A stretch of 64,000 nt of DNA. Source: Paragonimus westermani (taxonomy: Eukaryota > Platyhelminthes > Trematoda > Plagiorchiida > Troglotrematidae). This document shows positions 21,688 to 36,600 of the stretch, piece by piece. Each line of letters begins with the position of its first letter. The first letter of the stretch is position 1. The notes beneath the pieces are model-generated. The model did no database searches. It was given only the letters and a program-made list of their open reading frames with translations, and had not been told where the DNA came from. Location of the stretch: NCBI GenBank assembly GCA_008508345.1, contig QNGE01002403.1, positions 41,878-105,877 of the forward strand. Reading direction: 5' to 3'. A program made the position numbers and the translations under genes.

Positions 21688-24600
21688 GTAAGTTGGGTAC
21701 ATACATTATAATCATCATGCTTTTGCTTGGCTATCACTGAACACACGAAACTGTGGTTTTCCTTGCATGATAACGTAACAGAAAATCCTGTGTTTTAACA
21801 CAGAGACGCGCAAACGACTAAATGTGTATTTTTTCAAGGGAAATCGGCTGTGTACCGGGAATGCTCAAGGAAGCTCAGCGGTAACGACGGCAACTACTAG
21901 CCGCATGGGAGTGACGCGTTCAGCCTTCGACCACGTTGACCTTCTCGGAGTTTGAACAGTCAGACTCTATCTACGGTCCGTTTGGATGGTATTTCGCATT
22001 TTTGAAAAAAAGTTGTACTCGCAAGCTGTTAACTGACCCAGCTGTCTTGTAGGAAGGAACATCAGTTAAATCTTTCCGAAATCCAGCTGATTGTATATCG
22101 ACTGCGCGTGTTTGAGAGCGTCCATGTTGTGTTCCGAGTCCAGATTCTCATAATCAAAGGCGGTAATCGTACCATCCTGTGGCTAATCTGTTTTGCAGTA
22201 TGCGGCATGGTGACAGACGTTTCATGGTATAACAGAGAATGCACTCTTTACCCCAGTTAGCAGTGCCGGCCGTTAATCACTACACTGGTATCAGGCTGCG
22301 TACCCTACCAATTCTTTCACATGAATAGCCCAACTTATCCGCATCTTTTAGGCACTTGCTGATTCTTTTTCCTTTGAGACCCTCGAATGACCAGGCTCAT
22401 GGAAGTACCACAGTTTATTGAAAACTTGTGTTGGTCAGTTTTCGCTTATAGAGTGACAATTTAACTGTTGGCTTGCTCCTTATTTTACATACTTAATGGT
22501 TCGGGTTATCTTTTCTTCAGAGAGGCTGTGTTTAGTCATTGTGCGTATGCTAGTGTATCGGCTGGTACACTGACTAATGGCTGTAGGTTATAAGTATTGG
22601 AACATTCGTTAAAAATTTTGTTTTCAATCCGTACGTTTTGTTGAGAATACAGTTAGGCTGTTGGTTGCTGTATTTTGGAACCGATAATGTGAGTGCTAAC
22701 GGGGTTTCTTACCTAAGAATGTACACATGTCGTGATGGTGCATCACATCGAGCCGCTTCTCGGTTATGCTGGTGTGATGCACGGCATCAGTGAAACAGGT
22801 ACATCTGTTTGGCCTCAGGGGCTCGTGCCTTGTGACTTTCTTCAGGCGACCTGGATGACCATTGCAAATGTGCTTGTCCTCATTGCAAGTGTTTTGCCTG
22901 ATTACCAACGCTAACTACCGTCCTGTTTTTTCAGGTGTAAAAATTCCGAGGGCTTGCTACAAATGAAAACAACACTAGCAGATCAGCCAGTAAGCATGTT
23001 GGCGGGACTCGGTTTCGGTTGCGCCAGAGACGAACGTAAGCAGTCAGAGCTATTGTACGGCATACCGATCGATACATGTATCTAAAATCTGAAACATAGC
23101 CACAGATTTTAAAGTAATTCCCCATTTTTCGGCAGATAACCCTTGTGGACGATGTTCTTTTCCAAGTGTTTAAAACAAACAAGACTGGCACTTGTTACTC
23201 AGTTTGGCTGTCGCATTCATACCAATCTACTGCTCCATGCTTGCCCACACCGGAGACGTACAGTGCGCTTATGCTGGTGCTAATAAGATCTGGTTACTCT
23301 GTCTCTAAAAGCTATCTTTCATGTGGGCTCTCAAACCTGCCATCACGGGGATAACTGATACTCTATCTTAACAGGCGTGACCGTTTATCTCATTATTGTC
23401 CTCCCGTTCACATTACGCCATGAAACGCCCGTTCGACAGCCCACTTTGTATTTTTCATAAATTTAACTCATATCACGTTCAAGTTATATATATATATATA
23501 TCGCACTCCTAGAATTTATATACTGAATGCACCACACCAATTTTTTCCCTCGAGTTCCAGTTGATTGCTTACCGACGTCCCCAGATTGTTCTGCATTTAT
23601 GCTTTGGCCCAGAATTCACTCGCCTATTTCTCTCATCGCTTCTAGCAATAAGTTCATATTTGGTGTCGTTTGCTAAGAACATGGGCGTATGTACACTAGT
23701 ATTTATTCTGAAATGATGTGGTTGCCAAGGTGATCTCATCCCGCCTATTAGATGGGTGTGGCTGATTATCCACTGCAGTCGATTTCTCCATATGAATGTT
23801 TTATCCATTCATTACCGGTTGCATTCTATAGGAATAGGGATTGCATTCGCTAGTATACAGGGAAGCTTATGAGTATTTTGACAGCTTTCATAGACGGGTA
23901 TTTTTAATTTGTTTGCCGTTTCGATTATGGTGGTATGTAAAATTATACTTGTGGTCTGTAAGCGAATTATAGCATGACTTCTATCCTTTCCATCCACTCC
24001 GCATTCGTCTCTCTCTCTCTCTCTTTCTTGCCGTAATTCAGTTCTGGGAGCACTGCCTTGGCACCATGCTACCGGGCGAAGTCGCCTCGTTCACCGTTCC
24101 GCCTGAACGTCTACTTGCTTTTCCGGCAGTGAATAAAAAGTTGCGGGATTACATGCTGAACAAAACTGGCGGCGCTGCAAAACATTGCTGTGGTCTCATG
24201 GGCTTTCAAGAACAAGGAGGTCTGGGCTATCCGGATTTGGACGAATTGATGGTAAAACCGGAGACATTAGAATTCATCTTTCAGCTGATTCGGTACGATC
24301 CGTTCGACCCAACTTTTTTCCACGAACCTTCCCGTCCGCCCCTCTTGAACCCAAGCACTAGGTTCGAGTTTCGCTCTCAGGGGAGCTCTTCAATAGGGCA
24401 TACCTTTGCCACGGCTGGGGGATAGAATTCCGGTCACGCTTTCATGAGGCAACCGTGTTGACCATTGAGCCATTCACCTCACATTAGGTATGACCGAATT
24501 GTCATCGCCTCGATCCGCTGTGGGTATTGTTCATTCTGTATGGAAAAAAAACCAAATCCCCTACTACTCATCAGGGATCAAAAATCCGATCGATAAGTTA

Positions 24601-27600
24601 ATTATTTCTGTAATGTCAACTAGTCTTAGTCAAGGGGTCATCGATTAGAGTTAACAGAACAGTTACTGTGTCTCCTTTCGAGACGACTTGATAATTCGGT
24701 CGTGCCTAATGCAGTGGTCAACACGGTTGTCTCATAAAGGCGTAGTCAAAATTTTTGTCCCGGCCTTGGCGAAGGTATGCACTGCTGACGAGTCTAGTGT
24801 TTTTATTCCTCTCACTTTGCGTTTTGTAAAACTTATGATTCCTATCCCGTCCGTATGACACATTAGTCGACTGCCGTTTCGTACTGAGTACTTTGCGGAC
24901 TCACACTTGCTTTGATTGGAGGCAATGGTAATGCATCTAGGTGTTCACTCCCTCTAAACGAGGACGTGTATACAGGACACGTTTACATCATGGTTTATGT
25001 TCAGCTGTTAAACCAAGAGGACTACTATGCTGTCATGCTACATGGGTGGTGAATCACCCATGGTCGCAGTGGCCAATCTTTGACGGGAACACCCGGGATA
25101 ATAATGGTTTGTGTTAATTGGCCAGCCACCTGTAGCTCTCGAAAGCCTAATTCTTTTGAACATTTGATCCAAGAACCAGCTTGTTTATCAAGAGCACCTG
25201 GTGATATGTGTGCGTGTTCAGCTTGAGAAGACCGAGCGCACGGGAGGGTGTGCACTGCCGCAGCCTTACTGACCAACACGGACCGTACGGGGACCTTTTG
25301 GGTCACTGTTAATGATGGCTTTGTATGTGTCCCCTTGGCAGACAGGACATAACTGACACATTTTTGACGCATTTTGTCTGTCTGCATTAAAAGTTGCGTT
25401 AACACATCGTATTTGATAACTCGACGCGATTCAGCCTGCATTATGAACTGTAAAGTGCCCTTGACAAACAGCCGTGTTCACACAATGTGCACCTGACGCG
25501 GCTGGCAAGCCCAGCTCGTCTGACAGCTGGTGTCTGTATCATCCTGTCTCGCATCCTTCCACACGCACTTAGTTTGGGTGTGCCATTGGTCACGCGCACC
25601 GTTAAACCAAAAAGCCATCAGGCCTTACACGTGTTCACATAAGGAAAGGTTTGAAACGAAAAAGACATCGTCCAGCCTGGGCTCGTGGACACGACCTAAG
25701 CGGTACACACGGTTGCACCAAGGTGATTTTGACACCGAGATTTCTACAGTTTCACACAGCCCTTCTCTTTGTCACACCCCGCAAGTCCCCATGTATTCAT
25801 GCAGCGATCCACAGCGTTCACTTCTACAGTGCTCCCGGATTTCGATGAGTCCAAACAGTTTGTTATCGAGCTTTTTATTCGTTTATATGTTACGCTGCTA
25901 ATTACGTGGTTTATATACGTATTTTTGTTGGCGTCGTTATTTTTTGATTGAGTAACTTTCACTCCGATAACTCCGTCACAGTGAAACTTGACATTAACAC
26001 GGTGTGACGGCTTGGGCATCACGATTACCTGTTGGGCCAAAGTGGACGGTGTGATGATCACATCGACAGAGTCACCTATACCAAGCCGACCAAGAGGTGG
26101 AGATCTGACAAACCACAGTCTCCTGGTCCTGTAGGTTGGGGGTTGAAAGAAGGTTGGCATCTTCCGGAGAAAGCATAAGTTTTGGTGTACTGCTACTCGA
26201 CCACTACCGTGCAGTACATTCTTTTGAGCCAAAGGCTTCGTTTGAAAACCATACTCGTTCCCTTCCCTAAATCTGGGTGTCCTGACAGTGTCTCAGGTCA
26301 CACACAATCATAATCACAACACTGTTAATGTTCATTTTGGGTCATACTCGAAATCTGATCAGGTTACGTGATTGACACTCAATTTTCGTACATTAAATGA
26401 AACGAACGATGAGGCTGACGTGTGTATGTGGTAAGATCACAGTTACTGTGCAGACACCGTGTAACCCATGTTGACCGCCAGTTTTTTGAACGCATAACTG
26501 CTCACCCCGTTAGGTGACAATGATTTCAAGCCTGTTGTGTGTTGCAGTTAAAATATTTGTACTCATAAGTTTCTCTCCCCAATGGCTACATTGTTCATTG
26601 TTTTTTCTTCGGTCTGTATTTAGCGATCACTGTATACGGTCACTCAAATAGCAATATCTTTGTGCATAGCCCAGGTGAAAAAGAACGCTTATCTAACACT
26701 ACTCCAGCGCACACTGGTGTTCTACAGAAACTAGAAACACGAGGTGCCTCTATCAGCATTGTGTTAGGTTTATCCATAAATGTTGGTCTCTGTTGCCTAG
26801 TTACTGTCATTTTATGGATTTCAGCTCTGTTGACGCACTCTTTCAGGCGGTACAGAAGTTACTGGCAACAACTGTCTGTACCAGTTGGAAGTACATCGTT
26901 TCGATCATTGTGATGATTGGATCACTCGTTTAAAACCGTATTGTATTCGTGTTCACTTACTATTGTCGTACACAGAGGTACACGCAGGTAACGAAATCGG
27001 TGCACTTGCAAATCCTAGTTCTGTATGAGGGTAGCCATTCTACCATATATTTATTGTGTACGGTTGAAGCTGCGTAAAGTTGCAAACGTGCCACAGCAGC
27101 TAAAATAAAGAGAATTACAGGCTGTGTGGGAAAGAAATTGAAGAACAATGTAAAAGGGAAAAGGAACAACGTCGAACTGATGCACACGGAGACTCGGAGC
27201 ACAAGCGGTGCTGCCTTTTTTATTCGTCCTATCCTCAACCAAAAGCATTTGTTGCCCTTGAAATCCCGGTCAGCTATTTTGGAACTCCTTATTGAAACAG
27301 TTTTCGGTGCCAGTGCCTTCATGTCTTGAGTCCAAGTCATATGCAACTGGGCCGCCGCTTTCATCCTACCCTGTCACTCCCAACCTAGGTACGACGTGTC
27401 ACTTAGTGAGTTGTCCAATCTAGCGAAGTCTGTGAGAGGAGACCGTCTTACCCAATCGTCGACAGAGTCTGTCCGTCCCAAAGACTCGTCGGTGAACGTT
27501 GTCTTCACTCACAGGATGTTGCACCACACACTGTTGATACTTCGACGACACCGATGGAAGCGGAAACAGACAGTACGTGCACCTCCCTCCGCGAATGAGC

Positions 27601-30600
27601 CTGGCTCTGTAACCATGCCGTGATACTACCCGTACGGTAGCGTTACATACTCGGTTTTTCACTGAAAGGCTAGACCCATGTCTACGCCATCCATGGTGTT
27701 AGTTGACAAATGCCATTTAAGTTTTAGCTATGCGATCTGTCGTCAGACCTTTCACCAAAGCTGATGCAATACCCTCAGACGACCTCCAATGCTTCACCAT
27801 CAAGGATGAGAGCGAGCGCAGTCTCCCTAACCTTACAACAAAACCTTGTACTTAGAAGAGGCAGAAGTCATGCCAATTTGTTATATTGACGTCACTAATT
27901 TATGTACGAATTTCTGGACACTTCCAGAACTCTCACACACTAAATCGATATGGTTTACATATTTTGGACCTCGAAGTTTAACGCATAGGAACATTTTCAA
28001 ATCATCATGTTCACAACCTGTCGTGGTGCGCTCTAGTTTCTCAACTTAACAGAAGAGAGCAGGTTGCTCAGCCTTACCGCATCCCTCAAGGGATGATAAG
28101 AGTTCGTGATAAGCCTCTATATATCCTAACAAGGCTCAAGCTTTGACAATAACTTCTTCGGAGATGTTCCCGCATCTTTGTCTTGATATACAATTGCAGA
28201 ATGCAACCTTACTGACTGAATTAGACTCTTCTGATGTCTAAAAAGACAATATTCGTCTGTCTTTTTTATGACTTACCGTGTTTGGGCATCTGACGAAGTG
28301 TAAGGGTTTGATCAGTTCAGTCACTGTTAAGGAGAAACCCAGCACGCTCTTCTCGGATTCTGCCTATGTGTTGCGCTTAGTCTGCGAAGCACAACTGTAA
28401 GCAGATTCGACGCGATAGGACTCGAGCTTATCCCTCGACAGTCAGTACACAAGGTACACAGCAGTTTTTTTGGAAATCGAGGGCAGTGTTAATCTCAGCT
28501 GTTTGGGATGATTTCGCTAAATTAGACATTTTGGAACGAAGCTGTGCCTAGCTGTAAAGATAGCAAAGGATGGTGTTAGACAGATTCATTTTTCCACCGA
28601 AAACCACCTCTTTTGAGAACACGATTTTATCCAATCAGAATGAGCGGAAATGTCGTGAACAGCTGAGAAGTAACCTTCGCTGTTTTTTTTAATTGTTCGA
28701 CCCTTATTCCGCTATGCTTATTGTTGGCTCAGTGACCACAACTATTTCCTTTGGATTTTCCGGCTGGAGAATGTTTGTAGCTGGCTGTGCACCGTAAACA
28801 TACCTTACACTTTCCTCCTAGTTATGCACGTTGTTCGAGGGAAACAAAGTTGCTTTTCTGCACCCGTCTTTTGGTTTGTCTTGGTGGCAATTAATGGGGA
28901 CAGCCGCGTTATTTTCGGAACCAAAATTTCCGTTGTTAATTATTACGATGAGGAGAATCCGATTTCTGTCAATCATATTATTCTACAGTGTACGAACCAG
29001 CGAGGGTTTACATCAGGTATTGTGGACTGCAGGTCTTGTGACTCTAAAAGCTTGATCGTCAATGAGTTGAGGAAACATCGACAGACTAGCAAACACCTGT
29101 AGTACCTGATGGCATAGCCAGCAGCATCAGTGGTCTATTAAATTGTTGCTGTGGATGTGCAGCACAACGTCCTAACGTCTCTGCAGGTCATTCATGTTCG
29201 GTTGTCTCACTCACCTGCTTTCTTGCCGCGTGTTGCTGGGATAAAGTCGAACAACTGTTGAGCGTTCCCTGTAGGAGTAGGTTGTTTCACTTCGTTTAGC
29301 TCGTTGTGTCCGCTAGATCTCGTTGTCTTCCCCCAGTTGCTTCCGCAGCTTCGTGCAAGCAGTTTTGTTTACTTAATTATACCCACTGCCTAATGGCATA
29401 TTCCGGAGAGCGTCAAAAAATTGTGTAGGTCACATAAAGCTCAGTGGTTGACAGCCGAGCGAACAATATTATCACACATGCAGTACATGCTGGTTGTCTG
29501 TCAAGCATATCTTGATATCGTCCGGTGAGTGCGATCCTAGACTGGAAGCTAGTGTGTTTTAATAGATATAGAACTGCCGTGTGTCTCCTATTTTAAATAC
29601 ACCATCGGAACACGCATCTAACTGGTCACATACAAGTGCATGTTCGGAATCCACACTGATGTCCAAGATTGACTGAGAGCGATGAAAGCAGTCAAGCTAC
29701 GGATAGTTGACGATTTCGTAACTGGTCTGTGTCCGTGAGTTTGCTTGATGATAGTGATCGTTTGGTGGCACGTTGCTTTCTCAAGCTTCTAAGATTTGTA
29801 CCCACCAGGTGCAGACCGTTATCAGCACAGAGCTGCAACAATTGGTCACTGTTGCGTGATCGACGACTACGTCCGTTAACACCTAGCCAGCCTGTTGGAG
29901 CTTTTGGGTATTCAGCTCGTACTGTAATGTCCGCGCACCCCGTGGATTGCAGAAGATTAGTGAGCTGGTGATAAAACTTATCTTTGACTTCATCTTTTCT
30001 ATGGTCTGCGGTAACAAACAAGCGAGGTTTGTGATGGGCACCTTTCAATACCCTGGCTGTGTCTTCAATTCTGACAGCAGTTGACGGATGTTCGTTCATC
30101 CAGCACCCTCTTTGCCTGTATGCTTTGTGAGCAATTCCGTTAGCGATTTGGTCATTGGTTTTATTCATAAGGTCTCCAGGCAAGTGCACCGTGAAGCAGC
30201 CGATGGAGATTGAAGACATTACTGCGCTAGGGTCCAAAAGCCGTGCCTCACCAAAACACCAGTTATCAATGATGAGGGTCTCCAGCAATGCATGAGGGCT
30301 GCATGTTCACTTGTCTGCATAAATGTCCAAACGTTTTAGGTGAGAAGCTTTAATGGTATATGACGGGGTGTCGATCAGATAAATATATCACACTGGTGTT
30401 TGACACACTATTGACTTCAGCCGCAAACGGAAAATAGGATGTCTCTGGTCTGTGTCCGGAGACGGGGTCGGTCGGTCGTCAAGTGATGAGTCATTCAGAA
30501 AGTATGGTGCAATGCGACAAGTATTTTATGATGCGGTAGATTGCGATAAAACGGCAGACTCAGCCGCCGGCACCTCGGCCAGAGTTACGTCAAAGCATGG

Positions 30601-33600
30601 AAAAAAACGTCATTGGCAATAGTTTTGTAAAACCATGGTTGTTATGGGGCTAAGACCTTTCCCATTTGCCCTGTCGAAGAAGAGATTTAATTCTTGAGAC
30701 TCCACCCGGAGTTTCTGGTTCAAAAACACCTCATGCCCAATTCAAGAGAATAAGGTACAGAGTTCCAAGTGGACTGAGTACTGGTGACCAGTAACGTAGT
30801 GAGCACGCTGTTCGAACAAAATCAATCTGTTCAAGACACCCAGTGCACAGTACATGCGGTCGTGATGGAAACAGCTCAGCAGCTGGAACATTCACCGTAA
30901 AACTCGGATGAGACATAGTAAATTCATTGAGCCAAAGAGTCTAAGAACAGTAGCGTTGTTACGGCATCTGCTTCGTACCGTAGGAAGTCGATGGTCGATT
31001 TGGTTCTCCCACCCATCTAATGATTTTTAGTTGTTCAAGGTATTCGCTGAACTCTCACAATCCTTACATCCAGGGATTTATCTGTGGTTGGTGGGAACCG
31101 GCGATGTTTGCATCCCGCAAGGACGGTATACAAAGAGCACTCTGGACTGTTGTTAGGATATTTTAAACCTTTATTGTGTACGAAAACATGTGCCATGTAG
31201 CACTGTAAAGGCGGTTGTGCGACACTTTACATTGGGCTCGGTTGATATCCATGAATCTGTCACGCTGTGGTACCCCCCTACCAACCAGCCTCTTATTTTC
31301 CGAAAAACCCTACTTTTTTCGCAGTTTACTCTCATCTATAAAAGTATTTCTTAGTCCGAACCCCGGAAACATTAGTTGTGGCATTGAGCTAGTCGATCCA
31401 AATCTAGATTCAATATATGTACACAGCCAGCCATGTTTCTAACCTAACTCGCACCTTGTCATCTGGATTTATCGATACACGTAAGTCGTTTGAAATAGGC
31501 GATATGTGTTCTTAAAATTTGATTAGGTGACTTCAGTTTCTGGTTAAGTGGACAGCATGATAACCGATGTACTATTTTTTTTCAAACTTGTATGTTTTAC
31601 ATTAGGCCCTCTCCACTCTGATGAATTTACCATCACAATCTGGGCTACTTACATTGACCTTTCGAATATGACCTGATTAAGACTGTGTTGTAACCACCAC
31701 GCTGTTGTGTCCTTAACAGTTTGTACGATTTATGAGGTTTTTGCACCATGGATAATTTGTTTTACGTGGTAGGACTGTTTCACGCATCTTTTGAATGATT
31801 TACTTGCACCCAATCAGTGTTGACATTCCGGGCTCTGTACGCAAAGATACCTGGATCATGAATGTGGAGGAGAAAGCAAAATTGGTACCGGTGTTGCGCG
31901 AGGAAGGTAACCAACTCTACGTGCGTGGAGACAATGAAGGGGCTGCCGCCAAATATCGCGAAGCGCTCGGTCTCTTGGAGCAGTTGACTTTGCAAGAAAA
32001 ACCAGGCGAGCCAGAGTGGGTAGAGCTTGATATGGCCCGTGTGCCATTTTTTGTCAATTTGGCCCAGTGCCAGTTTCGACTAAAAGTGAGTGTGACCGCT
32101 TTAGTTTCCGTTTATAAATTCGCGAATGTCAGTCATGTTTACTTAACAAGAAAAGTCAGTAGCAGACGTTCCTCTGTATGCTACAGTTGACATCGCTTAT
32201 GTTGGCGAAATCCAACTGCCCATCAGTGGATAGGATGTGCAGTCGTGTACACAGAGAACAGTTTTCGCGAATGTCCAATGGCCGTTTTCCATCTCTAGTG
32301 AATTCACCTCCACAAGACTACTCAAGCCCGTCAGAGAAACTACTTCAAGTCGTACTGTGAGGGTCGGTTTGGAATTGTATTGTCTACAAGTGATATCTGT
32401 TGATCTGTTAGTTTCATCAGCAAAGTGGATGGAGAACAGTATATTTGTCTCAGTTATCTACCCAGGGGATTATAGCAATCTCTGCTACGTTACATCGCAA
32501 ACCTAACGTTCCAGCTCGCGAAAACAGGGCGCAGACACATTGGTGGCACTGCCGTGAGTGTACCGTTAAGACCTACTCCGACTAAGGCTTCTGTTTCCGT
32601 TCTACAGTAGTAGTTACACTCCCAGCCTAAAAATATGACACTGGTGTCGATTCTCTGGGATGAATAGGATATACCGGAAGGGAGAATATGGGACTCGCGG
32701 CTTACACCACGATTCGGATTCTGATGCTTTCGGGTTAAGGCATATTGATACTCTAAACCAAACCAGTTCAACTGTAAACACTCGATCATCCGTGACGTTA
32801 AACGTTTGAGCGTATTCTCAAATGGGTTTTGTATCTGACATAAGGTAACGTTTATTGTTATTGTCATTATTGGGTAGTTATTTGGCTAAGCCGTAATGAG
32901 TTAAAATAGATACCTCTTTTGGTTTTAACTCACTGGGACTTAACCAGGGAGTCACTTGATGCACAGTGTTTTATCTCATCTCTCTCCTAATTACGGTTCA
33001 GAATTGCTAGCTTTCATGTCATTGATCTAATCAACCCCTATTTATCATGTAACCTCAGTGATCATGCAATTTCTCCAGATTGCACTTCACCGAGCCCACA
33101 TTATCAATGCGGCAATCATTTACTACGACTTACAGAGCTCATAGCGAAAACCTCCACTCTACCGTGGGTATATGTTGTGACTTGTTTGTTCACCCGCGTT
33201 GCCATGGTTGCTAACTGTGGTCGAAATCACACATAAGCGTTGTTTTCTAGACCCGGAACCATCAGTAAATAGTCTGGGTTTTTTGTGTAAACACGGCTAT
33301 GTACACGCTGTATTGTTGAAGATGGAGCGATGTGTTACCGGATTTATCTTGCACATTTATTTTGATGATTTTCCACCTCGAGATCTTGTCTGGTTGTATT
33401 AATGGCGTGGCATCGTAGTTCAGCTGGTAGAACGCTTACCACGTTCGGTCATGCCATTTCTGTCACTGGTTCGAATCCAACCGAATCCCTTATTACACAA
33501 TTGGGTTCCTCCTAATCTACTCTTCAGTAGTTTCATTCAAACATGCCGTGAGACAAACGCGAAATCCGTGAAATTGTTGTCGGAATGGGTTACTCTGTGA

Positions 33601-36600
33601 ATACTATGAGTCATATAATTGGGTTGGACCGACTGAACTGTTGATCAACTGGTAGGTCACGTAGTCAGGAAGAGAACTTCGTGTATGCATGGAGTGGTGG
33701 TGATCGATTTGTAGCTATTTGAGAAGCAAGGACCGAGCAAAAGTCTTATGGGAACGTAAGCTAGGGTTACACAATCGGATTGCAGTCATACCAAGTTTCA
33801 CCAGCATGTGTTGTCTTAGGTCATGTGGATGCTAGGCTCACACTAACAATCATTCCGTAGATGGTGTTTACTCTTATGGCACGTTTGGGTAAAACTGCAA
33901 TTTTAGTGATTTCAGTGCACATACAGTGCTACTGACGTTTCGTTAGTAGTGTGGTGGTATTCGCGAACTAACTCCGTTGGGTCGCAGATATCCCCAACTA
34001 TTTTAGATTACGATTGCGAACTGACCGATGTAGACTACGTTGGTTCATCGAGTGTCACGTTTCATCTTGTAAACTGCGTAGTGTTGTTGTTGAGCAGTCG
34101 TGATCATCACAAGATGTTTCGAAAAGTTTATTTGCTTCACCATCCACTGGTAACCGGCTGAGAATTCGTATTTTCTGGACTGTTTATAACCAATCACTTT
34201 TGTGTTTGTTAGTAACGTTTCACATTTAACATGGAAGTTGTTTCAGCTTTGGTGCAACTCGTTACAAAGTTTAGGATATCTGAATCGGAGTAGACTGAGT
34301 CATCAGACAACTGTGCAGATATATGTGCCAACACTGCTCGATCTGCTGAGTGCCGTAGATCGAAGGTATGTGAAAAATAGGACAAATGTGAGTTCGGCGT
34401 AATCATCCACAAGGCGATTTTATTTTGAGATAGGATGAGGGGTTATTTGAGTTAATGTAATGATTAGTTTGATAGATTTGTGTGCTGCCACGTGTTCGAA
34501 AGCACCAGTGTCACGCGCAGTCTCGTTTTCCACAATGACCTGCTCTCACTATCACCCGTGTAGAATCTGTTCTGCGTTTTGCTTCAGAGGTCAGCTGGGT
34601 ACCACCAGAACTTAACACCTTGAGATCGAATCACATTGGTAATGGCCGCAAACAGCTTGATAATGTATTTATAATGTCAGAAATATGAAATTTCACGTTC
34701 GAAGTGGTAAGTCCCGAGAGAGTTCTTCCAACCTTCACTGGTCGAGCTTGAGCAGAAAATGGTCAAATTCACTTGGGCGGCCAAAGTGACCTTCATATGG
34801 GCATAATTATGTGATCAAACATACTGCTCACAACAGGGAGTACTAGGTGGCGAGTCCAAACGGATTTTACAACCTGGAATATCTTTTGTGCTGCTACACT
34901 CACCATCATCATCATGTTGGTTCGCACCGATTATTTTTATGCAACCCTGATGACCGAAGAAAGCCCTGGTTAAGAACCACAACAGATTGGAAATTGAGGG
35001 TTTGTTAATAAAAGCAATTGTTTGCATCCAAACATTCAACATATAGGTACCTACATCTTTCAAACCAGCCATAAACGAAAGCAATGCAGCACCCTCACGG
35101 CATTCCCAACCCCTGCGTCATTATGTGCGCTGATACGTTTGATCTACCACGAAAGAGAAGTGAGCTGAACAGACTTCAAGTTTTCCCCCTTTAAAAAAGA
35201 AAACGGAAAAACCTAGCCCTGGTGGTTGCTCCCAAGTCAAATCAAATAACGGTTGGAAAATGGCACTTCGTTCCGCTCCCAAATGTGTGGAGAAGTACAA
35301 ATATACGGAGTATTTATAGGGTGTATGATTTTCTACAGTTACTCTGAAATCAGACGATTGAAGGGCAAGAACTGGAAATAGTAGTTAAGCTGATTAGGCT
35401 ACCAATAAGCATGGCAGATTAAAAGTCGAGCTGATAAAACAATACCTCTGACTCGTTCTGGATATTTTTGCTCATTCCCATTGGACGAGACCACTTTGCC
35501 GAGGAAGTAGGAGGTTTGGGCGCAAAAGGTGAAGATGCCTAACAGCTTATTTCACAGACAGCTCGACAGAACAACCGTAGCGTTCAGGCCAATGATCATG
35601 GTTAGCCGTTATCTCACCTAAACTCTCTAACCGCGGATTTTTTTGCGACAAAGAATACGTTAGGCTCAAGTAGGTTATATCAGTTGTATCCATCCATGTA
35701 CACATCGAACATTGACCACCGTCGTTTGGTAATTCATCGGGTCCCTTTTTCAGAAACCTGGGTGGCTGTAGCCTTCTACTTTCGTTGGTGCAGTTTATGG
35801 CGACTGTTTCGTCTGTATTCTTTCAGTCCAACCTTGAACTTTATTTCTCTTCCCATTCTGACTTCTTTGGTTAAATGTGTTGCGGAGGGAAATTTGCTTT
35901 GCGAAAATATCGGAACCAGTTATCACTTAGGAAGCACACTCTTCCTGTTGTTCAGGTCTACGGCGGTCACGTATATCTATTGAAATCTTCCTGGATTAAT
36001 GAAAGATGTGAATTGATAATGTTAAACAGAGTATCCGCTGTAGAGAATTACTGCATCATCTGATAATTAGGAATATCCAGTGGTTTCGGTTATCCTGCGG
36101 CGTTAGAAGAATTACTGGCTCTTGGACAGAAACGCCTGACCTAATCACGTGCAAATAGTTGAACGTCTAAAATAGAACACATCGTTCGTCCCCTCCCTTA
36201 GAAAATGCTTTCGCTTGGTCTACAACCATTCGCAAGTGTCTGGAGTCAGTAGTTGCGGAATACCAATTAGTTTATCGAGTAACTTGTTGGATTTGTTATA
36301 TATATATAGTTTGTATAGTAATCAAGGCACATTGTGATAGTATACTCTGTCTTCTCTTCTTACGAAAGCTGGTAGACGTTTCTATCTGAAACATCCCTGT
36401 TTTCAGTCCGTCTTTTCGCACCAGTGGTACATCTGATCACGCATCTTCCATCCTGCTTAATCTATAGTCCGTACACTCACTGATCAGTCAAATTATTTCA
36501 CGTTATTTTGAGGATGTTGTGGAAATGTTACACCATCTCGGATACAGACGAACTTTGTGAATTATTTTGATGATGGAAGTATCCATGTTTTTGTTCTCTG

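Larger units (their letters stand above)
24293..31817 (+). other. AIP-like gene, intron 2 (transposon-rich)
   Basis: 7525 bp. It holds two back-to-back SINE-like elements (24337-24530, 24541-24805), X copy 3 (25940-26345) and an RTE endonuclease fragment (29692-30288). A 138-codon minus-strand frame at 25025-25441 has no recognisable domain. Nothing is recognised at 26350-29690 or 30290-31800. Confidence 0.7.

Noticed and set aside
25025..25441. 138-codon minus-strand frame in AIP intron 2
   Set aside because: No domain, no splice partner and no second copy seen; length alone is not enough in 64 kb.
33410..33489. Functional tRNA gene
   Set aside because: Promoter boxes are good, but the acceptor stem does not pair.
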